A DNA stretch of 64,000 nt from Fibrobacter sp. UBA4223 (GCA_002382975.1 DFTB01000010.1:50271-114270); one strand, 5' to 3'. Positions 1 through 8,971 are shown, counted from the first letter of the stretch. Notes: generated from the sequence alone by a model not told the origin. Numbers and translations: made by a program.

Positions 1-27
1 CACCAGAATTTTGAAAACCTTTCCCAT
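1..27 (-). CDS. 5' end of an unidentified gene leaving the window
   Basis: Only the first nine codons (MGKVFKILV) are inside the window. A strong ribosome binding site (AAAGGAGA) lies 5-6 bases before the ATG, which makes a real start very likely. The fragment is too short to name a family. The gene is transcribed away from the methyltransferase gene at 134-1081 on the same strand and could be its downstream partner. Confidence 0.6.
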
Positions 28-110
28 GGGTCTCTCCTTTCGTTATTCTAAATCTACCTGTTTTTTTTCAAAAAAGCAATAGGCTGGATAATTTTTTTTC
101 CACGTATGCC

Positions 111-138
111 CGAACCTCGAGCCTCGAACCTCGCTACT
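111..138. repeat. Heptamer tandem array, unit CGAACCT
   Basis: Three consecutive 7-bp units (CGAACCT, CGAGCCT, CGAACCT) followed by a partial fourth. The array runs into the TAG stop codon (134-136) of the minus-strand methyltransferase gene. It is one of four arrays in the window that share the 7-bp period but not the unit. Confidence 0.75.
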
Positions 139-1081
139 CTTTGGTCAAAATCATGCAGATGACGGGGAGTTTCTTGTCTACCTGGTTCTCGCTGGGGATG
201 ATTTCGCTTTCGGCAATCTTGCAGTTGAATTCCTTCACGAAAAATTCCAGCTGGGCGCGGTCGAAACCAAGCCAGATGTGACCGTGGGTTTCACGGAAGG
301 ATTCTTCTTTGTGCTGGGCCAGGTCCAGGAGGGCGAGTGTTCCGCCCGGTTTCAGAATACGGATGGCCTCCTTGAGGGCTAGGCGCGGGTCCTGGGCGTG
401 GTGGAGCACCTGGCTCATGAGTACCAGGTCGGCGAAGTTGTCCGGGAGCCCGGTAGAGAGCATGTCCGCCACCTTCGGGGTGACATTTGCGATGCCCTTT
501 TTCTTGAGGATTCTCTGGAGCCCGCTGATGACCTTGGGGTCATAATCCAGGGAGAATACGTTTTGGCAGCGGTTCGCAAGCATCAGCGAGAGGTCGCCCC
601 CTTCGCCGCAGCCGATATCTACCGCCTTTTCGAAGGGCACCATGAGCTTGCTGAACAGGCTGATTTGGGCCTTGAGGCTGCCGCCGGCCTGGTCCAGCTT
701 GTGGATCTGGCCCTTGGTCTTGTCGGTGCGGTCTTGCAGCACCTGCTCGGCGCGGCATTGGATGATGTCCTTGTCTTGCAGGTCTTCGTAGGCCTCCCGG
801 ATGACCGAAAGGACACGGCTTGAAAGCAGGAGTTCTTCGCTGAGCCCGTAGTAGGCCTTGATGCCGTCGCGGCGGTCTTTCAGGAGCTTGCAGGCCGAAA
901 GCTTGGAGAGGTGTCGGCTGGCGTTGCTCTGGTGGATATCCAGGATATCCTTGATTTCGTTGACGGTAAATTCGGCCTGGTCCAGGAGCATCAGGATTTT
1001 CAGGCGCATCTCATCGGAAATGGCGTTGAACAGCTCGATGGAGGGCGTAATGGGCTCGCGGGTAATGTTCTTGCTCGGCAT
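134..1081 (-). CDS. ArsR-type regulator fused to a SAM-dependent methyltransferase
   Basis: A 315-residue cytoplasmic protein. Residues about 15-85 form an ArsR-type winged helix (EMRLKILMLL, then DIHQSNASRHLSKL as recognition helix). Residues about 145-260 are a class I methyltransferase with motif I VDIGCGEGG (154-162), an acidic end of strand 2 (LDYDP) and a VLHHAQDP segment. Fused ArsR-methyltransferases are known in several phyla; substrate and ligand cannot be read here, and no cysteine metal-binding pair is obvious in the HTH part. The start was set at 1081, where GGAGG precedes ATG; a longer open frame upstream is only the shadow of the divergent PAP2 gene. The two genes are divergent with 30 bp between starts, so shared control is possible. 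Confidence 0.85.
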   Translation of the reverse strand: MPSKNITREPITPSIELFNAISDEMRLKILMLLDQAEFTVNEIKDILDIHQSNASRHLSKLSACKLLKDRRDGIKAYYGLSEELLLSSRVLSVIREAYEDLQDKDIIQCRAEQVLQDRTDKTKGQIHKLDQAGGSLKAQISLFSKLMVPFEKAVDIGCGEGGDLSLMLANRCQNVFSLDYDPKVISGLQRILKKKGIANVTPKVADMLSTGLPDNFADLVLMSQVLHHAQDPRLALKEAIRILKPGGTLALLDLAQHKEESFRETHGHIWLGFDRAQLEFFVKEFNCKIAESEIIPSENQVDKKLPVICMILTKE

Positions 1082-1111
1082 ACCTCCAATATAATTTTTT
1101 AGTTTGGGGGT

Positions 1112-1954
1112 GTGAACGCTTTGCGGTGGAAAAAGTTTTTTTTGAGTCTGGTGGCCTTGCCCTTGATGGTGTGGGCGGCGGGAACGCCTGCGCCGGAAGA
1201 GGCCCACTACGATGTCTCCTGGTCCAAGGACATGCCGGTCACTTTCTTGTCGGCGTTCACGGCCTTCTTTGGCAATTACCGCTACACCCAGATGGAAAAG
1301 CCCGAGCCGGGGGACTACCGGTCGGTTTCGGAGCTGCTTCCCTGGGATAGGTCCCTGGCGGGGCGATACAGCGAGCCTGCCGACAAGGCGAGCAAGTGGG
1401 CGGCTGCTTTGGGGGTGGCGCCGCTGGCTCTCGCGGGTTATTCTTATGGAGTGGGGGACGCCTCCGGGCAGGATGCCGCCGGTTTTACCCTGATGTTTGC
1501 CCAGGCACTTGCCCTCCAGTCGGGCATAAACCTGATGGTCCGTTCCATGGAATTCTGGCCCAGGCCCTATGTCTATGCCAAGGACGGTTACGGCTCCGGC
1601 AGTCGCAAGGCGGTGGAACGGGCCGAAAAGGCGGATGCCGAGGCCTACGGGAGTTTTTATAGCGGGCACGCTTCGGCGGCCTTTACGGTGGCGGTGTTTA
1701 CCGGGGAGTGGTTCAGCGAAATGTACCCCCAGTCGCCTTTTAGGGGTGTGGTGTGGGCAGGGGCGCTTTCGGCGGCGGCCCTGGAAGGGGTTTTGCGGAT
1801 AGCGGCGGGCAAGCACTACCCCACGGATGTGGTGGTGGGGGCCCTGGTGGGTTCTGGTGTGAGTCTTGCGGTAATCGAAATCCACAAAAAACGGGATGAA
1901 AGGTTCTCCCTTTGGGTGTACCCTGGGGCGGCAGGCCTTACAATCCGCATATAA
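1112..1954 (+). CDS. PAP2-superfamily phosphatase, exported or membrane-anchored
   Basis: A 280-residue protein beginning at a GTG, with a basic-hydrophobic N-terminus (residues 5-23) that looks like a signal peptide or anchor. The three PAP2 signatures are present: R144-x6-RP (RSMEFWPRP), SGH at 184-186, and R229-x5-H235-x3-D239 (RIAAGKHYPTD). The family removes phosphate from lipid phosphates such as phosphatidic acid or undecaprenyl diphosphate on the outer face of the membrane; the substrate here is not determined. A loop of about 30 residues between motifs 1 and 2 is Gly/Ala/Lys rich. It is divergent from the ArsR-methyltransferase gene. Confidence 0.85.
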   Translation: MNALRWKKFFLSLVALPLMVWAAGTPAPEEAHYDVSWSKDMPVTFLSAFTAFFGNYRYTQMEKPEPGDYRSVSELLPWDRSLAGRYSEPADKASKWAAALGVAPLALAGYSYGVGDASGQDAAGFTLMFAQALALQSGINLMVRSMEFWPRPYVYAKDGYGSGSRKAVERAEKADAEAYGSFYSGHASAAFTVAVFTGEWFSEMYPQSPFRGVVWAGALSAAALEGVLRIAAGKHYPTDVVVGALVGSGVSLAVIEIHKKRDERFSLWVYPGAAGLTIRI

Positions 1955-2019
1955 CATTTTATTGTAAGTTTCGTTTTTTAATTTGGGATATATATTTGTA
2001 GGTGGAATTGAGGTTGTTT

Positions 2020-3033
2020 ATGATGAGAATTTGGGTTCGCTTGACCGTGGTCGTGGCACTGTCTTTTGCATTTGCCTGTGCTGCCTCGGTCAAGGACAGC
2101 CGCGACGGGCGCACCTACAAGATGATGCCCTCCGGAAAGCTCAACTGGTTTACGAGCAATGTTTCTTTAGACGGCAAGCCCGATTTCAAGGACCGGGCGA
2201 AGGTCAGTTTCTACAAGAAGGAATCCTGGTCCAGGCTTTGCCCCGCAGGGACTCATCTTCCGGATTTGAAGGAATGGAACGACCTTGCCGAAGACAAGTT
2301 CATGGGGCCCCGTAAAAAACAGAATGCCAAGGCTTTTGCAGGAAATACCCGTGGCTATTACGACATGTCCAAAAAGAACCCGAAGGTCCAGGGGAAAGAT
2401 GCGGCCTACTTCGCCATAGCGGGGGATGTCGGAAAATCGGGCATACAGGCGCTGATGCTGGACCTGAAACGCGGGAGTTTCCAGAAGGTGAACCTGCCCA
2501 AGGAATCCGTGGTGGCCGTGCGTTGCGTAGGGGAGCGGGACCTGCTTGCCGAAAAGAACATCTCCAAAGACGACATGCTCATGACGGATACTCGCGACGA
2601 AAGACAGTACAAGGTGAAAATCGTGGGCGACAAGATTTGGATGGTGCAGAACATCCGCTACGGGCTGACGGACGCCAAGACCCAGTGCCTGCTAGAAGAT
2701 ATGGAACTGTGCAAGAAATACGGACGGTTCTATACCCACAGCGAAGCCAAGAAGGCCTGTCCCAAGGGCTGGCACCTGCCCGACGATGGCGAGTGGCGGG
2801 ATTTCCAGAAGGAACGCTCCCAGTGGGACTGGAACAGCATGGGTGTAGGCGGCTGCAAGGACTGGGACCAGTATTGCGACGGGACCAATACCGGACACTA
2901 CTGGTCTGCCACTTCTATCAAGCGCAATACGGGTCGTTCCTGGGAATTTAGGCGCGAGGCCCGGAGCATCAACCGCACCGACGAGAGTATCCGCAAGGGA
3001 CTGTACGTGCGCTGCGTTGCGGACATGCGGTAG
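2020..3033 (+). CDS. Secreted protein with two FISUMP domains
   Basis: About 337 residues from the ATG pair at 2020/2023; an in-frame GTG at 2002 is less likely because it adds a segment before the signal peptide (MRIWVRLTVVVALSFAFA). Two copies of the FISUMP domain follow. Each starts with a DxRDGxxY-type strand (DSRDGRTYKM, DTRDERQYKV) and contains the Cys-Pro-x-G-x-H/W-LP motif (CPAGTHLP, CPKGWHLP) and a terminal VRCV. FISUMP is a Fibrobacter-expanded domain of unknown function on exported proteins. A C-type cleavage site after FAFAC is possible but the lipobox is weak. Confidence 0.8.
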   Translation: MMRIWVRLTVVVALSFAFACAASVKDSRDGRTYKMMPSGKLNWFTSNVSLDGKPDFKDRAKVSFYKKESWSRLCPAGTHLPDLKEWNDLAEDKFMGPRKKQNAKAFAGNTRGYYDMSKKNPKVQGKDAAYFAIAGDVGKSGIQALMLDLKRGSFQKVNLPKESVVAVRCVGERDLLAEKNISKDDMLMTDTRDERQYKVKIVGDKIWMVQNIRYGLTDAKTQCLLEDMELCKKYGRFYTHSEAKKACPKGWHLPDDGEWRDFQKERSQWDWNSMGVGGCKDWDQYCDGTNTGHYWSATSIKRNTGRSWEFRREARSINRTDESIRKGLYVRCVADMR

Positions 3034-3051
3034 GTTGTAGCGTAGAAGCGA

Positions 3052-3078
3052 AAAAGCCGTGCCAAGGGCGCGGCTTTT
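3052..3078. terminator. Bidirectional hairpin terminator between convergent genes
   Basis: Perfect 8-bp stem AAAAGCCG / CGGCTTTT with an 11-base GC-rich loop. It has A runs on one side and T runs on the other, and lies between the stop codons of the FISUMP gene (plus) and the 266-residue protein (minus). Confidence 0.7.
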
Positions 3079-3098
3079 GATGTTTTTGGCGCGAACGG

Positions 3099-3899
3099 TT
3101 ACCTGTACTGTGCGCTCCAGCGGCGCTTGAAGCGGGGCTCGTCCAGGACTTTTGCCCAGATGAATCCCTTGCGCACATCGGCGATGTTCCTTGTGGATAC
3201 AGCGGGCTTGCGGAGCATTTGGGCGGTTTCGCTGTCGCCTGTGGAGTCCGCATAGCCTTCGCCTGCAAATGCGGCGGCAGATTCCCGGGCGGATTTGGCC
3301 CGTTCTTCAAGGGCGTTCAGTTTCTGCTGGCGTTCAAGTTCCTGACGACGGGCTTCTTCGTGCGCGGCATCGATTTCGTTCTTTCGGGAATCTTCTTGTT
3401 CCTGGGCGGTGCGTTGTTCTCGGTTGAGCAAGTTGTCCAGTTCTTCGATGTCATGCACCAGGACGTCGCAATCTCCTTCGCCCATGTCGTGACCCACGAT
3501 GTGGTGGGCCTGCAGGTCCATCAGCATTTCGGCGGCGGTGTTTTCGTCAACGTCAAAGGAATCCATTAAAAATTCCAGGTTGACAAAATCAACATCGATG
3601 ACCACCTCTGCGATGTCGCGAAGGGTCAGTTGCTCAGAATGCTTGCGTTGCACCGGGGGCGTGGGCGGCTCAATATTGCCTTGAGTCGCCTGCCTCTGTG
3701 CGTCTTCGAACTGCCGGATCAAATCCTGCAAGGAACGCGGGGGACGCTGCTCCTGCGTTTCGTCTTGGGATTCGTAGCTGTCGTCATCTTCCGGCTGGTA
3801 CTGGGGAGGCTGCTGTTGCCGCTTGTTTCTGCTGGCTGCAACCTTCTTGATGACGACATCCAAAACCCAGATGCCTATGAGGATGAGTAGTCCTTCCAT
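3099..3899 (-). CDS. Single-pass membrane protein with possible winged helix
   Basis: A 266-residue protein of unknown function. Residues 3-20 are a hydrophobic helix (LLILIGIWVLDVVI) followed by basic residues and a long Gln/Glu/Asp-rich linker. Residues about 97-165 have the spacing of a small winged helix: DIAEVVIDVDF, a DSFDVDENTAAEMLMDLQ helix pair, then HHIVGHDMGEGDCDVLV. This pattern resembles the FtsK gamma DNA-binding domain, though that is an inference from hydrophobic pattern only. A charged coiled-coil-like stretch (RTAQEQEDSRKNE onward) follows. It lies downstream of nfeD-floA on the same strand, separated by the four-helix-bundle cassette, and may originally have belonged to that unit. 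Confidence 0.65.
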   Translation of the reverse strand: MEGLLILIGIWVLDVVIKKVAASRNKRQQQPPQYQPEDDDSYESQDETQEQRPPRSLQDLIRQFEDAQRQATQGNIEPPTPPVQRKHSEQLTLRDIAEVVIDVDFVNLEFLMDSFDVDENTAAEMLMDLQAHHIVGHDMGEGDCDVLVHDIEELDNLLNREQRTAQEQEDSRKNEIDAAHEEARRQELERQQKLNALEERAKSARESAAAFAGEGYADSTGDSETAQMLRKPAVSTRNIADVRKGFIWAKVLDEPRFKRRWSAQYR

Positions 3900-3902
3900 A
3901 AT

Positions 3903-3933
3903 AGTTATCAGTTGTCAGTTATGAGTGCTGAGT
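3903..3933. repeat. Left heptamer array of the four-helix-bundle cassette
   Basis: Units AGTTATC, AGTTGTC, AGTTATG, AGTGCTG in tandem. The right array at 4284-4327 carries the same type of unit in the opposite orientation. The stop codon of the enclosed gene lies inside this array. Confidence 0.8.
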
Positions 3934-4295
3934 TTTTTGTTAAAAGAAAGCATCATTTTTCTGATTTCGGTGATGTTCTTGCTTAGTGATTTCCAAGTCT
4001 CCTCGGTTATATATTTTAAATCTTTGGCCAAAATGAGCTGGTATTCTACTTCAGATGATGAGCCTATTGCCATTTGGATGAAATGTGCAAAATCTTTATT
4101 TGTTCGCCGTCCACAACCTTCTGCAATGTTTGTCGGAATGGACGATGCCGCTCGTCTTATTTGCGTGGTCAGGGTGAACAACTCGCTTTTAGGAAAGTCA
4201 TTTTCGGTGATTTTGTAAATGGACAAAACCAGCGAGTGACTTTTTTTCCAAATTTCAAGAGATTGAAAATCCTGCACATTTACCTCACAACTCAT
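3915..4295 (-). CDS. Four-helix-bundle protein (23S rRNA IVS-type family)
   Basis: A 126-residue protein of the small four-helix-bundle family first seen as open frames in 23S rRNA intervening sequences (TIGR02436 type). It shows the typical features: F-x-L-E-I-W-K-K near the N-terminus, LTTQIRRAASSIPTNIAEGCGR in the second helix region, and an FIQMAIGSSSEVEYQLILAKDL helix. No reverse transcriptase or template repeat is nearby, so it is not a retroelement Avd protein in context. Start (ATG 4295) and stop (TGA 3915-3917) both lie in flanking heptamer arrays, so the first and last few residues are repeat-encoded. A GTG at 4280 preceded by GTGAGG is an alternative start giving a more family-like N-terminus. 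Function unknown. Confidence 0.8.
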   Translation of the reverse strand: MSCEVNVQDFQSLEIWKKSHSLVLSIYKITENDFPKSELFTLTTQIRRAASSIPTNIAEGCGRRTNKDFAHFIQMAIGSSSEVEYQLILAKDLKYITEETWKSLSKNITEIRKMMLSFNKKLSTHN

Positions 4296-4327
4296 AACTC
4301 ACAACTCATAACTCATGACTCATGACT
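4284..4327. repeat. Right heptamer array of the four-helix-bundle cassette
   Basis: On the minus strand it reads as six tandem units of the types AGTCATG, AGTTATG and AGTTGTG. It is inverted relative to 3903-3933. It holds the start codon of the four-helix-bundle gene and touches the TAG stop (4326-4328) of floA. Confidence 0.8.
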
Positions 4328-5300
4328 ACTTGGCGGCTTCGCCGCCAGCCCCGATTTCCTTCCTCATCTGGGTGTCGGCTTCGATGTTCTTCAGGTTGTA
4401 GTAGTCCATCACGCCCAGTTTGCCGTCGCGGAGTGCGGTTGCCATGGCCATGGGGATCTGGGCTTCGGCCTCCACCAGCTTCGCCTTCATTTCCATGACC
4501 TTGGCCTTCATTTCCTGTTCGGCGGCGTACGCCATGGCGCGGCGTTCTTCGGCTTTGGCCTGGGCAATCTTCTTGTCTGCCTCGGCACGGTCGGTTTCCA
4601 GGATGGCACCGATGTTTTGGCCCACGTCCACGTCGGCGATGTCGATGGAGAGAATTTCGAAAGCGGTCCCTGCATCTAGGCCGGAGGCGAGAACCTTCTT
4701 GGAAATCATGTTCGGGTTTTCCAGCACTTCCTTGTGGCTTATTGCAGAACCGATGGAAGACACGATGCCTTCACCAACGCGGGCGATAACCGTCTCTTCG
4801 CCGGCGCCACCCACCAGCTTCTGGATGCTGGCGCGCACGGTAATACGGGTAATGGCATGCAGCTGGATACCGTCGAGAGCCACTGCAGAGACTTTCGGGG
4901 TAGTAATCACCTTCGGGTTCACGGACATCTGCACGGCTTCCAGCACGTTACGGCCGGCGAGGTCGATGGCTGCGGCTTCCTTGAAGTCCAGCTTGATGTT
5001 TGCCTTGTTGGCGGCAATGAGCGCCTGAATCACCCGGAGCACGTTACCGCGGCTAAGGTAGTGGGCTTCCAGCAGGTTCGTATCGACCGGGAGGCCGGCC
5101 TTGCAGCTCAAAATGCGGGCTTCCACAATCACCTGGGGAGGCACTTTACGGAGTCGCATACCGATAAGCTGGAAAATGCTCACGTTTGCCCTGGAGAACA
5201 AGGCCTGGAGCCAGAGGCTGAAGAACTTGCCGATGAAGGCGAGCAAGATGATAACGGCAATGGCCGCGATGATGATTCCGATGATTAAGAGAGTTTCCAT
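4326..5300 (-). CDS. floA: Flotillin-like protein FloA
   Basis: A 324-residue membrane protein of the FloA/YqfA family, close to the usual length. It has an N-terminal hydrophobic hairpin (residues about 5-35), then the SPFH-type core with the family sequence [17 protein letters not shown], a [12 protein letters not shown] segment, and an Ala/Glu/Lys-rich C-terminal helix ([26 protein letters not shown]) typical of flotillins. FloA forms oligomers that organise membrane microdomains. It follows the nfeD gene by 57 bp on the same strand, the standard pairing. Its stop codon abuts the heptamer array of the inserted four-helix-bundle cassette, which may have separated floA from genes further downstream. 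Confidence 0.95.
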   Translation of the reverse strand: METLLIIGIIIAAIAVIILLAFIGKFFSLWLQALFSRANVSIFQLIGMRLRKVPPQVIVEARILSCKAGLPVDTNLLEAHYLSRGNVLRVIQALIAANKANIKLDFKEAAAIDLAGRNVLEAVQMSVNPKVITTPKVSAVALDGIQLHAITRITVRASIQKLVGGAGEETVIARVGEGIVSSIGSAISHKEVLENPNMISKKVLASGLDAGTAFEILSIDIADVDVGQNIGAILETDRAEADKKIAQAKAEERRAMAYAAEQEMKAKVMEMKAKLVEAEAQIPMAMATALRDGKLGVMDYYNLKNIEADTQMRKEIGAGGEAAK

Positions 5301-5357
5301 GGTTTTTCTCCGGTATTTTATTTCAAAATTTAATTCAGTATATCGAATGCCGAAATC

Positions 5358-6944
5358 TTAATTGTCCAGCACCACCCAAATATGCCCTTCTTGCACGGAT
5401 TCCACCTTTACTTTTGTGCCGGCCTCGATGATTTCGCCGTGGGTCTGAACGTCAAAGAGCTTGGTGCTGCCATCGGGCATGGTAAAGCTGGCTTGGCCTA
5501 CGGGGCGTAAGAATGTCTTGGCTTCGCCAATGGCACCTACGGCAATTTCCTGCACGGCCTCGGTGGGGGAGGCGGCGGTTTCCAGGTCCGTCTTGAGCAT
5601 GGGAGTCCAGCCTTCGGGCAAGAGCGGTATCAGGTACTTGCTGGCGGCGATGGGGAACACCAGCGCAATAGCCGCACAAGCTAGCATATAGAACAGCCCG
5701 AACAGCCAGGGAGTGGCGTCGAAGGTGGTCTCTACGGTTTCGGGGACGAACTCCGGAATTTCCTCTGGCGAGAAACTCAGCGCAAGGGCCAGAATCATGC
5801 AGATGATACCGCCTACGCCAAAGAGGAACGTCCCCGGCATCACGAAAATTTCTACCAGGAACAGCACCACGCCGGCCACAAGAAGTATGGCGGGAATGTA
5901 GCCGTCCAGTTGCGGCGCAAACTGCCCCAGGAACACGATGCCGATAAGGATAAGCCCGATGATTCCGAAAAGCCCGAAACCGGGGGTCTTGAATTCGATG
6001 TAAAGGGCGCCGAACCCGAGAATCAGGAGGATTCCCGCAATGGCCGCAATGGCCGAGGCGATGTCTTCGCCGAGAGTGGTTTCTACTTCGCTACGGCTTT
6101 CGATGGCAAGGCTCGTCTCGAATTCGTTACGGTCCTTAAAAGTCCCCTTGGAAAATCCCAGTTCCAGGGCTTCCTGGTCGGTCATGGTCAAGAGTTCGCC
6201 CTCTTTTACGAGAATCTTGGGAGCGCCCCAGAAGGCCTTGCTTGCACTATCCAGCACGGCGTACTTCTGCCCTTCGATAATGAGGGTGGTATCCCGTTCC
6301 GTCTTTTTGCCCTTGTCCAGCTTGGCGGTGAGCTCGAGCACTTCGAGTTCGGGTGTCACGAAGGCGGAACTCAAGAGTTCCGGGTAGCCGTTGCGCTGGG
6401 CCAGGTTCCTGAACTTGGCCCGCAGGGGCGACTGGATTTTTTCGCCTACGATTTGCGGGGTGCCGTCGCCGCCTTGCACAATGGGGGCGCAGTCCCCGAT
6501 GGTGGTGGCTTCAAGCATGTAAAGTTTCTTGCAGGCGAGAGCAATGAGGCTTCCTGCGCTGATGGCCTTCTTTTTCACCAGGGCGATGGTTTCGGGACCC
6601 TTGACTGCCATGATGGTGTCCACCAGGTCGAAGGCGGCATCCAGGCGGCCTCCGAAGGTGTTGATTTCAAAGACGATGTAGTCCGGCTTTTCCTTGAGGG
6701 CATCGTCGATGGCCCTGGCGCAGAAGTCGTACATGGAAGGTTCTACGTCGCCTTCCAGCTTGATCCATACGGCGTGTTTCTTCTTGAGTTCCTGGATGTC
6801 GGAAACTTTGGCCTTGTCGGTGTCAAGAACCACAGTGTCTGTGGAGCTGGTCTTGGCGGAATCGGTAGCCACTGCGGTGGTATCTGCCGCTGCTAGGGAG
6901 ACGAACAGCAGGATTGCTGAAATAAGACTAAAAAACTTGCTCAT
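5358..6944 (-). CDS. nfeD: NfeD-family membrane serine protease (long form)
   Basis: A 528-residue protein with a signal peptide (residues 1-20) and a ClpP-like protease domain (about 55-270): INTFGGRLDAAFD as oxyanion strand and KKAISAGSLIALACKKLYM with Ser129 as probable nucleophile. Four or more membrane segments (about 290-440) and a C-terminal OB-fold of NfeD type (GAIGEAKTFLRPVGQASF to the end) follow. Long NfeD proteins cleave membrane substrates and are coupled with flotillin/stomatin partners, here floA directly downstream. ATG 6944 is the only start that gives the signal peptide. Confidence 0.92.
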   Translation of the reverse strand: MSKFFSLISAILLFVSLAAADTTAVATDSAKTSSTDTVVLDTDKAKVSDIQELKKKHAVWIKLEGDVEPSMYDFCARAIDDALKEKPDYIVFEINTFGGRLDAAFDLVDTIMAVKGPETIALVKKKAISAGSLIALACKKLYMLEATTIGDCAPIVQGGDGTPQIVGEKIQSPLRAKFRNLAQRNGYPELLSSAFVTPELEVLELTAKLDKGKKTERDTTLIIEGQKYAVLDSASKAFWGAPKILVKEGELLTMTDQEALELGFSKGTFKDRNEFETSLAIESRSEVETTLGEDIASAIAAIAGILLILGFGALYIEFKTPGFGLFGIIGLILIGIVFLGQFAPQLDGYIPAILLVAGVVLFLVEIFVMPGTFLFGVGGIICMILALALSFSPEEIPEFVPETVETTFDATPWLFGLFYMLACAAIALVFPIAASKYLIPLLPEGWTPMLKTDLETAASPTEAVQEIAVGAIGEAKTFLRPVGQASFTMPDGSTKLFDVQTHGEIIEAGTKVKVESVQEGHIWVVLDN

Positions 6945-7121
6945 ACTCTCAATATACGAAGATTTTCGCTTGAAATATTCAAAAAGAAGAGAAAATGCCG
7001 AAAAATGCCCGTGCGATTTATGGGTGATTATTCCAAGTTGGAGTAAAGAACCCGTTTTTTTATGAGTAAACTAATGATTTTAAAGGTATCTTCTATATAA
7101 CGCTTGCCCGGCGGTAGCGAG

Positions 7122-8960
7122 ATGAAACAGTTCCAGTTTGATTATCACAGTATCACGTCCCTGACTCGGGATCTCGAAAAGGTTCGCCTTTGGTACAAGT
7201 CAAAGAGCTGTTCTAATGTTGTTTTCCAGATATATTCCGATTCCCTGGACCGGGGGCAGATGGAACTGGTCAGCAATGTCATCACAAGGACCATCCCCCA
7301 CGCCATCTGCATGGGTTGCTCCACCAACGGAAACATCGTAGAAGGAAGATTGTCCTCTACAACCATATCCGTAGTCTGTACCATTTTGGAAAAGCCCACT
7401 ACGAAGGTGAAGCTGTTGCAGTACACCCTGAATGGCGAAACAGCGCTGGACGTGGTGGAAAATATCAAGCGGGAAGTCAAGGAAAATCCCTGGGTCAAGG
7501 GGGTGGAGCTGCAACTGACTATTCGCGGCATGTCCTTGACTCCCCTTTGCGATGCACTCCACGATGTAGATGAATCGATAGCCATTTTTGGCGGAGGTGC
7601 CTTTAACCCGGACCTGTCCAAGAACGATGCCTGCGTCTTTTCGAATGTAGGGGGGTATTCGGAACGGGGAATCCTTGTCCTTTTGATAGGAGGCGAAGAC
7701 TTACATATCTACACCACGCATATCGCTGGCTGGAAACCCCTCGGCAGGGAATTCCTGGTAACAAAGGCTCAAAATGCCCTCCTGTTTGAACTGGACAGCA
7801 AGCCCGCTTACGAAATTTATTACCGCTATTTGAAAATCTTGAATGACGAACATTTTTTCGCCAATACGCTGGAATTCCCATTCTTTTACAAGCACAACGG
7901 CATAGATATTCTCCGGGCCCCTGTCCATTGCAACGAAGACGGCACTCTGGTCATGACCTCGGACATTGACGAGAATGTCAAGGCCCGCCTTGCCTATGGC
8001 GACCCCTGGACAATCCTGGACTGTATTCGTAAGGACGGAAAAAAAATAGGGGAGTTCAAGCCCGATATCATCAAGGTCTTTTCCTGTGCGGCCCGTCGTT
8101 CTTTTTGGGGAAAAGAAGAAATCAGTAACGAGACCCTTCCGTTCCAGAGTATCGCCCCTACATCGGGCTTTTACACCGCCGGCGAATTTTTGAGGACTAA
8201 CGGTTTTGTAAACCAGCACAACGTGACGCTGGTGATTGCCGCCATGCGTGAAGGCGATGGCGACGATAGTCACAAGTTTGATATGGCGGAGGACTCGTTC
8301 TCGGGCCAGGTTTCCATGATTAACCGCCTTGCCACCTTTATCGATGCGGCCACTCAGGAACTGGCGCAGGCAAATGCGAAGCTGTCCCTGATGGCCATTA
8401 CGGACCCCCTTTCGCACCTGTTCAACCGTGGCGAAATCCAGCGCTGTATCAAGGAATGCATAGCGGAGAAAACGCCTGCGTGCCTTGTGATGATGGATAT
8501 TGACAATTTCAAGAAGATTAACGACACCTACGGCCACAAGGAAGGGGACAACGTCATTATCGGCATCTCCAACGTCTTGAAAAAGACGGTGGATGAAACG
8601 GGGCTTTCGGGAATAGACTCGTCGGATTACAGGGTGATGGAAGACGACGATGATTTTGATGAAACCAGCCGTGGACTGCGGGAATCGATTTTAACGGTGA
8701 AATCGCCTATTGGTCGTTGGGGCGGCGAAGAATTTATGGTGCTTTTGCGTGAGACGCCTATTGAAAAGGCTCTTGATTTTGCAGAAAAAGTTCGCAAGGC
8801 CTTCAATGAAATGGAGTTCGAAAAGGCGGGTCACCGTAGCGTAAGCGTTGGCGTGGTGAAAATCCAGGAGGGCGAATCTGCCGACTCGGCCTATGTCCGT
8901 GTGGACCAGGCCCTTTACAAGGCCAAGGAAAATGGACGAAACCAGGTGTTTCAGGCATAA
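7122..8960 (+). CDS. FIST sensor-diguanylate cyclase
   Basis: A 612-residue cytoplasmic protein from ATG 7122 (a TTG at 7104 is in frame but has no better signal). Residues about 30-390 are FIST_N plus FIST_C, a sensory module thought to bind small ligands such as amino acids (for example GCSTNGNIVEG, GGGAFNPDLSKNDACVF). Residues about 425-610 are a GGDEF domain with the intact signature GGEEF at 534-538 and FKKINDTYGHKEGDN as substrate region, so c-di-GMP synthesis is expected. The RxxD inhibitory site is missing (VKSPIGRW precedes GGEEF), and an acidic insertion of about 28 residues (MEDDDDFDETS) sits just before the signature. It forms an operon with the EAL protein 11 bp downstream. A -10-like TATATAA occurs near 7095. 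Confidence 0.9.
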   Translation: MKQFQFDYHSITSLTRDLEKVRLWYKSKSCSNVVFQIYSDSLDRGQMELVSNVITRTIPHAICMGCSTNGNIVEGRLSSTTISVVCTILEKPTTKVKLLQYTLNGETALDVVENIKREVKENPWVKGVELQLTIRGMSLTPLCDALHDVDESIAIFGGGAFNPDLSKNDACVFSNVGGYSERGILVLLIGGEDLHIYTTHIAGWKPLGREFLVTKAQNALLFELDSKPAYEIYYRYLKILNDEHFFANTLEFPFFYKHNGIDILRAPVHCNEDGTLVMTSDIDENVKARLAYGDPWTILDCIRKDGKKIGEFKPDIIKVFSCAARRSFWGKEEISNETLPFQSIAPTSGFYTAGEFLRTNGFVNQHNVTLVIAAMREGDGDDSHKFDMAEDSFSGQVSMINRLATFIDAATQELAQANAKLSLMAITDPLSHLFNRGEIQRCIKECIAEKTPACLVMMDIDNFKKINDTYGHKEGDNVIIGISNVLKKTVDETGLSGIDSSDYRVMEDDDDFDETSRGLRESILTVKSPIGRWGGEEFMVLLRETPIEKALDFAEKVRKAFNEMEFEKAGHRSVSVGVVKIQEGESADSAYVRVDQALYKAKENGRNQVFQA

Positions 8961-8971
8961 GGAGACGAGAG

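Noticed and set aside
3903..4327. CRISPR-like array or diversity-generating retroelement
   Set aside because: Repeat units are 7 bp without spacers, so not CRISPR. The four-helix protein resembles Avd, but there is no reverse transcriptase or template/variable repeat pair in the window.
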